Below the pieces are notes generated by a model. It was not told the origin of the DNA, searched no databases, and saw only the letters and a program-made list of their open reading frames with translations. From NCBI GenBank assembly GCA_903944895.1, contig CAJATL010000205.1, positions 1 to 38,341 on the forward strand: DNA of 38,341 nucleotides, in the 5' to 3' direction. Shown in pieces: positions 1 through 7,047 of the stretch. The position numbers were made by a program, and so were the translations under genes. Positions within the stretch are counted from its first letter, which is position 1, and every line of letters starts with the position of its first letter. The stretch comes from an uncultured Bacteroidota bacterium (GTDB lineage Bacteria > Bacteroidota > Bacteroidia > Bacteroidales > 4484-276).

Positions 1-1
1 G

Positions 2-1168
2 GCTGTGAACACCAATAAATTCAATGTGACTGCAGCAAGCGGAAATACCTCCGTTGGAGGAACGCTTGGCGTAACCGGCGATGTGGCTGTGAACACCAAT
101 AAATTCAATGTGACTGCAGTAAGCGGAAATACTTCCATTGCCGGTACGCTTGGCGTAGGTGGCACTGTGTCCATCAACGCCGATGGCTCGGCACCAAATG
201 GGAGCGCCATGTTGGATGTAAGTTCAACCTCCAAAGGATTTTTGCCGCCACGCATGACTTATTCAGAAAAGACTGCCATTACCAGTCCCCCCGCAGGTTT
301 AATGGTATGGTGCAGCAATTGTGGTACTTCCGGCGAATTGCAAATTTATAACGGAACTGCCTGGCAAGGCCTTACCGCAGGTACTGCCTCAGGCTTACCG
401 GGTGCGCCAACAATAGGAACAGCAACATGGGGAGATGCACAGGCATGGGTACCATTTAGCGCGCCTGCTAGCACTGGTGGAACAATAACATTCTACACAG
501 CCACTTCAACGCCTGGCAGTTTTACCGGCACATTGACACAGGCAGGAAGTGGAATAATAAACGTAACCGGGCTGACCAATGGTACAGCCTATACTTTTAC
601 CGTTACAGCTACAAATGCTGCTGGCACGAGTGCAGCAAGCTCTGCTTCTAATTCGGTAACGCCTGCGGTGGTATTGGCTATCGGCCAAAGTTATGCGGGA
701 GGAATAATAGCTTATATTTTACAATCAGGCGACCCTGGTTACATGTCAGAAGTACAACATGGTTTAATAGCCGCTACTGCCGACCAAAGTACCGGAATCA
801 TTTGGGCTATAACTGCCTACCAAAACATTGCAGTACCAGGGGGGACAACCACCGCCATCGGGACAGGCTTAGCAAACACCAACAATATCATCACCCAGAA
901 TGGCGCTGGCTACAGTTATGCTGCAGGTCTGGCACGAGGCTACACAGGTGGTGGCTATTCCGACTGGTATTTGCCGAGCAGGCATGAGTTGGATAAACTT
1001 TACGCGATGAAGGTACTTGGATTTGGCGGTTTTGATCCTTATGGATATTATTGGAGTTCGTCCCAGTTCCTTCCAGGTAACGCCTGGTCCAATGACTTCT
1101 TCGAGGGCTACGAGAAAACCGAACCTAAGAGCTACACCTTCTCTGTTCGCGCTGTTCGGTCTTTTTAA
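2..1168 (+). CDS. Fibre-like surface protein with FN3 and DUF1566/C-type-lectin-like domain (5' end outside window)
   Basis: The reading frame is open from the first bases, so the start lies left of the window; about 389 codons are visible. The N-terminal part has two 28-residue repeats with the core VNTNKFNVTA and G-rich turns (84-nt period, from 1 and from 85), as in tail-fibre or adhesin stalks. A segment with GFLPPRMT and a CSNCG pair follows, a block common in Bacteroidota surface and fibre proteins. Residues about 130-218 read as a fibronectin type III domain. The last 160 residues match the DUF1566 (Lcl_C) fold, with DWYLPSRHEL, YYWSSS, an AW pair, and the ending VRAVRSF. The codons between WSSS and VRAVR mostly end in C or T, which suggests a retroelement-diversified region (see findings). 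Role inferred: surface binding or ligand display. A strong hairpin terminator follows the stop. Confidence 0.8.
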   Translation, partial: AVNTNKFNVTAASGNTSVGGTLGVTGDVAVNTNKFNVTAVSGNTSIAGTLGVGGTVSINADGSAPNGSAMLDVSSTSKGFLPPRMTYSEKTAITSPPAGLMVWCSNCGTSGELQIYNGTAWQGLTAGTASGLPGAPTIGTATWGDAQAWVPFSAPASTGGTITFYTATSTPGSFTGTLTQAGSGIINVTGLTNGTAYTFTVTATNAAGTSAASSASNSVTPAVVLAIGQSYAGGIIAYILQSGDPGYMSEVQHGLIAATADQSTGIIWAITAYQNIAVPGGTTTAIGTGLANTNNIITQNGAGYSYAAGLARGYTGGGYSDWYLPSRHELDKLYAMKVLGFGGFDPYGYYWSSSQFLPGNAWSNDFFEGYEKTEPKSYTFSVRAVRSF

Positions 1169-1255
1169 TTATCCGTTTAGCTATTTAACCATTTAACAAT
1201 ACCGCTGCTTGTACTGAGCGAAGTCGAAGTAAGCGGTCGGAATTTTTTGGGTCTC

Positions 1256-1293
1256 AAAGGTTTCACCTTTGCAAAAGGTGAAACCTTTTTTTT
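1256..1293 (+). terminator. Rho-independent terminator after the fibre-like gene
   Basis: A perfect 15-bp stem (1256-1270 with 1274-1288) closes a 3-nt loop and is followed by a T run to 1293. Stem arm: AAAGGTTTCACCTTT. It is palindromic enough to work in both directions. Related, more degenerate hairpins recur at about 1497-1534 and 1920-1955. Confidence 0.75.
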
Positions 1294-1777
1294 ACGATAA
1301 AGGGAAACTGGCAAAGGAAACCAGGTGCAGCGCACCGGCAATATTTGTAGAAAAAACGCAACCAGGCAAAATCAAAACGTGCAGCGCACCGTAACCTTTT
1401 AAAAGAGAATATTCCGGTGCCCTGCATCTTTCAAATCCCGGGATGGGCAATCATGCGACAAATATTATGTGGCGCTGCCGCTTTTACATATGTTTTAAAG
1501 GTTTCAGCTTACCGTAAAGGTGAAACTTTTTTTTAACCAAATAACAAGGTTTTGGGCTTACATTAAAAAGGCGGCGGCCTTTTCAAATTTACAGGCGGCC
1601 TTTTACCCAAAAGGCGGCGTGTAATTTTAATTTGCAGGCGGCCTTTTTAAATTTACAGGCGGCCTTTTGCCTAAAAGGGTTCGTGCATTTAAAAACGAGG
1701 TATAAAGCTGTTGCTTTTAAGGTTTCATCAGATGGAAAAATGAAGCCTTTTCATAATAGCCCCATCCCCGTCCCGCG

Positions 1778-1914
1778 TTGAGCGGCATTTGCAATGCCGC
1801 TCAAAATATGAGACAATTTACAATTGTCCAGATAAAACATAAAAGTGAAAGTATACTATTTTTTGTTGAATTGCAAATTCAAAAATCATCAAAGCGGCAT
1901 TACAAATGCCGCTT
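1778..1914. repeat. REP/MITE-like cluster of four hairpins
   Basis: Four perfect stems with 3-nt loops lie in 137 bp: 1778-1804 (12 bp, core GAGCGGCATT), 1812-1828 (7 bp, GACAATT), 1866-1882 (7 bp, TTGAATT) and 1892-1914 (10 bp, AAGCGGCATT). Each has the tip ATT-NNN-AAT. The outer two share the GCGGCATT arm, so the cluster is bounded by near-identical palindromes. This resembles REP/BIME structures or the ends of IS200/IS605-type elements; no transposase is present, so that origin is inference. Confidence 0.6.
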
Positions 1915-2018
1915 AGCTGGGGTTACACCTTTTGTAAAGGTGAATCCTTTTTTTTATGTGGGGTTTTCTCAGGATCTGGTGCGAGCCGATCCCCGTTTTA
2001 CCTGCACGCTGTTGAAAA

Positions 2019-3530
2019 TCAAAACGACTTTGTCGTAAACTTTTTCATATCTTTTTTACAGATAATCTGGGCAACATGCCTCCCTGTCATTAATCCTGCC
2101 GGAAGCCCGCCACCAGGAGCAATCCACTGGCCTATCATGTAAAAATTCTTTAATCCCGGCAACTCTTTTTTCATCTGCTTCAGTCCGATTTTTGGGGTGA
2201 GTACCCAGCCTTCGAAACTACCTTTCCAGTTATTGGTATATCGGATTACCGTTGCCGGGCTTGAAACATCAACTTCCTCAACGTTTTGGGCTACATTGCC
2301 CAGACGCTTTTCGAGCAGGTCGATCAGAACCCGGGCAATCCGTTGCTTTTCGGACTGATATTTTTCTTTATCATATTTTCGCAGTTCCGTCCAGTACCTG
2401 TAATTCTTTGTCCCAAGCGTGGCTACAATAGCCGTTTTTCCTTCAGGGGCAAGGGTGGGGTCATAATTGAAAATCCTGAAACCAACCATGTCTGTGGTGG
2501 TTTGATCATCAATACGCAAGGTTTCGTTCAACGGCAAAACCAACAAGGTAGGTTCATTTTCAAAGGTGCGCGCTACTCCCAGCGAAACCTGAAGATACGA
2601 ATCAAAAACCAGGTAGTTGTTAAAATAATCGTTGATGGTTTTATCCATAAAACGGCCGCCAAGCATTTCGAAAATGGTATAATGGCCATCGGCAGCCGAA
2701 ATAACAATATCGGCAGGAACAACTTCACCATTTTGAAGTTCAACGCCTCCTGCAATTTCTTTTCCGTTAACCTGAGTTGTTGTAATTTTTTTCACCCTGG
2801 CATGATAACGGATTTTACCACCCAGGTTCAGGTATCTTTGTTCGAGCAAACGGGCAAGGTTAAGGGAGCCGCCAACCGGATAAGCGCTGCCTTTGCGGTG
2901 CATGTCGGCAAGGGCGAAAATCAGGAATATTGCTGACATCTCGGGCACAAAACCTTCACGGATGGCCCTTTTCAGGAGAGGATTTTTAAATTTCTCCGAA
3001 TACTCCTTTAATGAAACAGACCCAAATTCACGGTATGTTTTAATGTATGGAAGCATGCTCCAGATCATTTTTGCAGTGTCAGCCAGCGTTATCACTTCCG
3101 GAGCTTTTTTGTTGGTAAAATCGAGTTTTGCAAGGTGGCGTATGGCCTGCGTTAACCTGAGTACCTCAACCTTGTCTTTGGGAGCTTTTTCGAGCAATTC
3201 CTTTTCGAGCTTATCAGCATCCCGGAAAATGGTAAGGCTTTTACCATTTTTGTCTTCCATCACAAAATAATCATCCGAAAAAACCATTGGAAGATTTTTC
3301 ATATCCATCAACTCATTCCACATCCGGTAAATCGAATTTACGGGTGTGGCGCCCATCAGCCAGTGTACGCAGCCATCAAAGCGATAGCCGCCCCGGTCCC
3401 AGGCGGTGCATAACCCGCCGGGAACGTTGTGAAGCTCAAAAATTTCGGTTTCGTAACCATTCATTTGTAAATAGCTGCCGGCACATAAACCAGCTACTCC
3501 GGCGCCGATGATGTTGATTTTCTTAGCCAT
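2019..3530 (-). CDS. CrtI/phytoene-desaturase-like FAD-dependent oxidoreductase
   Basis: A 503-residue flavoprotein. An N-terminal Rossmann dinucleotide-binding motif (GAGVAGLCAG, residues about 9-18) is followed at residue 32 by an acidic residue and PGGLC, as in the phytoene desaturase / carotenoid isomerase / retinol saturase superfamily. The C-terminus carries the family's FAD-closing segment, MIGQWIAPGGGLPAGLMTGR. The length is typical. No signal peptide is seen, so it should be cytosolic or membrane-associated. The substrate cannot be told: no phytoene synthase or other carotenoid gene is nearby, and related Bacteroidota proteins are mostly uncharacterised. It lies downstream of maeB on the same strand, but a hairpin terminator separates them, so it probably has its own promoter. 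No Shine-Dalgarno precedes the ATG. Confidence 0.85.
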   Translation of the reverse strand: MAKKINIIGAGVAGLCAGSYLQMNGYETEIFELHNVPGGLCTAWDRGGYRFDGCVHWLMGATPVNSIYRMWNELMDMKNLPMVFSDDYFVMEDKNGKSLTIFRDADKLEKELLEKAPKDKVEVLRLTQAIRHLAKLDFTNKKAPEVITLADTAKMIWSMLPYIKTYREFGSVSLKEYSEKFKNPLLKRAIREGFVPEMSAIFLIFALADMHRKGSAYPVGGSLNLARLLEQRYLNLGGKIRYHARVKKITTTQVNGKEIAGGVELQNGEVVPADIVISAADGHYTIFEMLGGRFMDKTINDYFNNYLVFDSYLQVSLGVARTFENEPTLLVLPLNETLRIDDQTTTDMVGFRIFNYDPTLAPEGKTAIVATLGTKNYRYWTELRKYDKEKYQSEKQRIARVLIDLLEKRLGNVAQNVEEVDVSSPATVIRYTNNWKGSFEGWVLTPKIGLKQMKKELPGLKNFYMIGQWIAPGGGLPAGLMTGRHVAQIICKKDMKKFTTKSF

Positions 3531-3637
3531 TTTTTTGTAATCTTTTAACTTGAGAAAAAAGTATAACTATCAAATTTTCAGAAAAATCTTATCGTGAAAA
3601 CTGCATTCAAAAAGACAAAATGATATCCCTTCAACTA

Positions 3638-3674
3638 AAAAACCCCCGGCATAAGATGAATGCCAAGGGTTTTT
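3638..3674 (-). terminator. Terminator hairpin after maeB
   Basis: Arms 3638-3645 and 3667-3674 (AAAAACCC with GGGTTTTT) and 3648-3652 with 3660-3664 (GGCAT with ATGCC) form an interrupted stem with a 7-nt loop. On the minus strand it ends in a T run 17 bases past the maeB stop. It could also act on the plus strand. Confidence 0.7.
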
Positions 3675-3690
3675 GATTAAAATGAAAAAA

Positions 3691-6018
3691 CTATTTTCCT
3701 GAGTGACGGGTAAAGAATTTTACCCTGCTTTCTTCGGATCCCGGATGTTGGACGCCTTGAGCATCAATAACGGCAACCATCACCATGTTGATGATTTCGG
3801 TTACCGAACTTCCCATCTGCAAAATGTGAACTGATTTGCTCATTCCATTGATAATCGGGCCAATCACGTCGAACTTACCCATTTCCTGCATCAGCTTGTA
3901 GGCGATATTGCCGGCAGTAAGGTACGGGAAAATGAGTATGTTGGCCGGGGCACCCCTGAGTTTTGAGAATGAGAAATTCTCTTCGATCAACTCCGGATTG
4001 AGCGCTACGTTGGCCTGCATTTCGCCATCAACAATAAGATCGGGATAATCGCGGTGTAAAATTGCAACGGCATCGCGGGCCAGATCAGGAATACGTCCCC
4101 GGTTTGAGCCAAAATTGGAATACGTAATCAGTGCAACCCGCGGCTCGATATTAAACTGTTTTACAGCGTAGGAAGTCTGAAGTGCAATCTCGACCAGTTG
4201 TTCGGTGGTTGGATTTTTATTGACCGTACAGTCGGCAAAAAATACAGGGCCCTGCTTGGTATTGATGATGTACATCCCCGAAACCAGGCTTGAATTTTTG
4301 CGAATGCCAATCACTTCGATGGCTGGCCTGAGGGCTTCGGGATAGTTGTTGGTAAGTCCTGAAACCATCGCATCAGCATAGCCGGTTTCGACCAGCATAG
4401 CACTAAAATACTGACGATGAAGCATCCTTTCGACAGCATTTTGCATGGTGATACCTTTTCGTTGCCGTTTTGCGAATAAGAGTTTTGCAAATTCGATGCG
4501 TCGTTGATCTTCTTGTTCTGATCTTGGATTGATGATTTCGATATGTGGAATTTCGAGATCGTGTTCCCTGATAAGATTCATGATAATGTTTTCATCGCCC
4601 AACAAAATTGGAGTAGCAACTTTTTGATTGCAGACAAACTCAGCGGCTTTGAGCATCTTATAATTTTCGGCATCAGCAAAAACAACCCTTTTCGGATCTT
4701 TCAGAGCACTCATTCTGATCTGGCGCACCAGCGGATGGCTGATTCCAAGTTTTTTAACCAAAAGTTCGCGGTACGCATCCCAATCGGTGATGGGTTTACG
4801 GGCAACGCCGGAATCCATGGCAGCTCTGGCTACTGCCGGAGCCACGCGGGTAATCAATCGTGGGTCGAAAGGTTTTGGAATAATATAATCTTTTCCAAAC
4901 GAGAAGTTTGTAGCATGATAGGCAACATTAACAACATCCGGAACCGGCTCGGTAGCTAATTCGGCTAAGGCCATGGCAGCAGCCAATTTCATTTCATCGT
5001 TAATCACCCTGGCTCTCACATCCAGAGCACCTCTGAATATGAACGGAAATCCCAGAACATTGTTGATCTGGTTGGGAAAGTCGGAACGTCCGGTTGCCAT
5101 AATGAGGTCGTCCCTGGTTTCGATGGCTTCCTTGTATCCGATTTCCGGAACCGGGTTTGCCAGGGCAAAAACAATAGGATTTTTGGCCATTTTGAGTAGC
5201 ATTTCCTTTTTCAGCACTCCGGCAACCGAAAGGCCAAGAAACATATCAGCATCAACAATGGCATCTTCGAGGGTATGCAGATCGCGTTTTGTTGCAAACA
5301 TTTGTTTGGTGGGTGTCAGATTGGGGCGATCGCTGCGAACAACACCTTTGCTGTCGAGCATGACGATATTTTCGGGTTTTGCCCCAAGCTTTACATACAG
5401 CCGGGTGCATGATATCGATGCAGCACCTGCACCATTCACCACAATTTTAAGGTCCTCGATTTTTTTACCAAGGATTTTGAGGGCATTGATCAAACCTGCA
5501 GAAGTGATGATTGCTGTACCATGCTGATCGTCGTGCATTACAGGAATATCCAAAGCAGCCTGGATTTTTTGTTCGATCTCGAAACACTCCGGAGCTTTGA
5601 TGTCTTCGAGGTTGATACCTCCAAAAGTTCCGCCAATAGCCACAACTGTATCGATAAATTTTTGTGGATCCTTTAAATCCACTTCGATATCAAAAACATC
5701 AATATCGGCGAAAATCTTAAACAGGAGTCCTTTTCCTTCCATCACAGGCTTTCCGGCGGCAGCGCCTATATCACCCAGCCCGAGAACGGCTGTTCCGTTT
5801 GAAATTACTGCAACAAGATTCCCCTTGGCGGTGTACTTGTAAACATCATCGGGATTATCCTTGATTTTAAGACAAGGATCAGCAACCCCGGGCGAATAGG
5901 CCAGCGACAGATCGCGGTTGGTTGAGTATGGTTTGGTGGGAATTACTTCAAGTTTTCCCGGACGACCCTCAGCGTGATAGCTCAGGGCGTCTTTTCTGAA
6001 TAAGTTGTCCATTAACAT
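3691..6018 (-). CDS. maeB: NADP-dependent malic enzyme with C-terminal phosphotransacetylase-like domain
   Basis: Catalyses oxidative decarboxylation of malate to pyruvate, supplying NADPH and linking the C4 pool to pyruvate in the cytosol. The 775 residues match the two-domain MaeB architecture (E. coli enzyme about 760). The malic-enzyme half has SPGVADPC (about residue 42), HDDQHGTA (about 160) and the nucleotide-binding GAGAAS (about 197). From about residue 440 the sequence reads as a phosphate acetyl/butyryltransferase domain, thought in this family to be regulatory (acetyl-CoA sensing). Start: the ATG at 6018 gives MLMDNLF, but family alignment begins at the third residue, so the ATG at 6012 is equally likely. 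A Bacteroidota-type promoter lies 35 bases upstream and a terminator follows the stop, so it looks monocistronic. Confidence 0.95.
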   Translation of the reverse strand: MLMDNLFRKDALSYHAEGRPGKLEVIPTKPYSTNRDLSLAYSPGVADPCLKIKDNPDDVYKYTAKGNLVAVISNGTAVLGLGDIGAAAGKPVMEGKGLLFKIFADIDVFDIEVDLKDPQKFIDTVVAIGGTFGGINLEDIKAPECFEIEQKIQAALDIPVMHDDQHGTAIITSAGLINALKILGKKIEDLKIVVNGAGAASISCTRLYVKLGAKPENIVMLDSKGVVRSDRPNLTPTKQMFATKRDLHTLEDAIVDADMFLGLSVAGVLKKEMLLKMAKNPIVFALANPVPEIGYKEAIETRDDLIMATGRSDFPNQINNVLGFPFIFRGALDVRARVINDEMKLAAAMALAELATEPVPDVVNVAYHATNFSFGKDYIIPKPFDPRLITRVAPAVARAAMDSGVARKPITDWDAYRELLVKKLGISHPLVRQIRMSALKDPKRVVFADAENYKMLKAAEFVCNQKVATPILLGDENIIMNLIREHDLEIPHIEIINPRSEQEDQRRIEFAKLLFAKRQRKGITMQNAVERMLHRQYFSAMLVETGYADAMVSGLTNNYPEALRPAIEVIGIRKNSSLVSGMYIINTKQGPVFFADCTVNKNPTTEQLVEIALQTSYAVKQFNIEPRVALITYSNFGSNRGRIPDLARDAVAILHRDYPDLIVDGEMQANVALNPELIEENFSFSKLRGAPANILIFPYLTAGNIAYKLMQEMGKFDVIGPIINGMSKSVHILQMGSSVTEIINMVMVAVIDAQGVQHPGSEESRVKFFTRHSGK

Positions 6019-6052
6019 GATTGAATGTTTTATTGTGAATAATGTAACAAGA

Positions 6053-6086
6053 CAAAGCTAAGTAAAAAACAGAGACATCGAACCAA
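6053..6086 (-). promoter_or_regulatory. Predicted maeB promoter
   Basis: Read on the minus strand, TAGCTTTG (6053-6060) fits the Bacteroidota -7 consensus TAnnTTTG exactly. A TTG (6084-6086) lies 23 nt upstream as the -33 element. The -7 box ends about 35 bases before the maeB ATG. Confidence 0.55.
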
Positions 6087-6363
6087 TCAGCGGGAAATCA
6101 AAATTGACTGGAAAATAATATTTATTGAACTTATTGATATTCAAATCACCGGTGCCAATATAGAATGAATATAAATTTTTTAAAGATTAACGGCTACCTT
6201 GATGGAAAAGGTTTAAACCTTGAAAAATTGGGTCGCAACGAATTATTAAACAAATGTATCCGGTGCATGAAAATCATGGTCCTGAAAATAATGGATGGAT
6301 TGACTTCTTAAAGAGCCTGGACCCTCTCAAAAAATCCGATCATGGCAAAATGAAATTTCCACG
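6087..6363 (+). other. Divergent maeB-ruvA intergenic region with two overlapping short ORFs
   Basis: This stretch separates divergent maeB and ruvA. Apart from the two promoters it holds two overlapping short open frames: 6165-6311 (48 codons, MNINFLKINGYLDGKG...) and 6254-6367 (37 codons, with ENNGWIDFLKSLDPLKK). The two frames overlap by +2 and have coding-like composition, so they could be a frameshifted remnant of one small gene. I recognise no family, and chance is possible. Confidence 0.25.
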
Positions 6364-6395
6364 TTGAGGCTCATATCTGAATTTTTGTACATTTG
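6364..6395 (+). promoter_or_regulatory. Predicted ruvA-sprA promoter
   Basis: TACATTTG (6388-6395) matches TAnnTTTG exactly, with a TTG -33 element at 6364-6366 and a 21-nt spacer. The ruvA ATG is 40 bases downstream of the -7 box. The 15-nt ruvA-sprA gap makes co-transcription of sprA from here likely. Confidence 0.6.
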
Positions 6396-6435
6396 CCGCC
6401 TTTGCTAAAAAAACTGATTAAAAGAATTTATAAAA

Positions 6436-7032
6436 ATGCTTGAATTTTTAAAAGGGAAATTAATCGAAAAAAATCCGGCCTACGTCGTTATCGAAAATGG
6501 CGGGATTGGCTACCTGGTGAATATTTCACTTCAAACATTCAGCTTCATCAAGGAAGCAGAAGAGGCAAAATTATTTACCCATCTTGCCTTCAAAATTGAA
6601 GCTACAACGCCCGTGGGTCTTGTGGTTTATGGTTTTGCAACGGCAACCGAACGACAACTCTTCAGGCTTTTGGTCTCGGTATCGGGCGTGGGGAACAGCA
6701 CAGCCCTGCTGATGCTTTCGGCACTTTCGCCGGATCGTATCATTTCGGCTATTCAGAATGGGGAACTTGCTGTACTTCAATCGGTAAAAGGCATCGGCAG
6801 CAAAACAGCCCAGCGCATCATCATCGACCTCCAGGATAAGATTGGTAAAGAAAAAGTAAGTACCGAATTTTTAGGAATAGCGCACAATACACGAAAAGAT
6901 GAGGCGTTAATTGCATTGACTACGCTCGGCTTTAATAAAGCAAATTCCGAAAAAGCCCTCACCAGGCTCTTGCAGAAGAATCCGGAGTTATCGGTTGAGC
7001 AGTTAATTAAAGAAGCTTTGAGAATTTTATAA
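6436..7032 (+). CDS. ruvA: Holliday junction branch migration protein RuvA
   Basis: RuvA binds four-way DNA junctions as a tetramer and loads the RuvB motor, for recombination and repair in the cytoplasm. The 198 residues match the family length (about 190-205). It starts MLEFLKGKLIEKNPAYVVIE, the OB-fold N-terminal domain. It continues with two helix-hairpin-helix segments (VSGVGNSTALLML and VKGIGSKTAQRIIIDLQDK) and ends with a three-helix domain III (residues about 150-198: KDEALIALTTLGF...), which contacts RuvB. Domains appear intact. It is followed after 15 nt by sprA; ruvA-sprA linkage is known in other Bacteroidota. ruvB and ruvC are not in the window. Confidence 0.97.
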   Translation: MLEFLKGKLIEKNPAYVVIENGGIGYLVNISLQTFSFIKEAEEAKLFTHLAFKIEATTPVGLVVYGFATATERQLFRLLVSVSGVGNSTALLMLSALSPDRIISAIQNGELAVLQSVKGIGSKTAQRIIIDLQDKIGKEKVSTEFLGIAHNTRKDEALIALTTLGFNKANSEKALTRLLQKNPELSVEQLIKEALRIL

Positions 7033-7047
7033 AGAAAAAGCGATTTT

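Larger units (their letters stand above)
1169..2018. repeat. 850-bp gene-free region of hairpins and short repeats
   Basis: No convincing gene is visible; the short open frames here have no family features. The region holds: (a) three versions of an AAAGGTTTCACC hairpin with T tails, at 1256-1293, 1497-1534 and 1920-1955; (b) a GGTGCAGCGCACC mini-palindrome at 1324-1336, with a near copy at about 1378-1391; (c) three copies of a roughly 20-nt unit with core ACAGGCGGCCTTTT or GCAGGCGGCCTTTT, at about 1584-1604, 1627-1647 and 1648-1668, plus an AAAAGGCGGCGGCCTTTT palindrome at 1566-1583; (d) four hairpins with 3-nt loops between 1778 and 1914. A motif GTACTGAGCGAAGTCGAAGT (1211-1230), of a type scattered in many genomes, is also present. 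Confidence 0.7.

Noticed and set aside
1560-1670. CRISPR array
   Set aside because: Only three imperfect 20-nt copies with 1-23 nt between them, no uniform spacers and no cas genes.
1778-2038. Open frame running through the hairpin cluster
   Set aside because: Its sequence is made of palindromic repeats and the reverse of the oxidoreductase gene's end.
2286-2936. 216-codon plus-strand frame opposite the FAD oxidoreductase
   Set aside because: Overlaps a full-length conserved gene on the other strand; composition is not protein-like.
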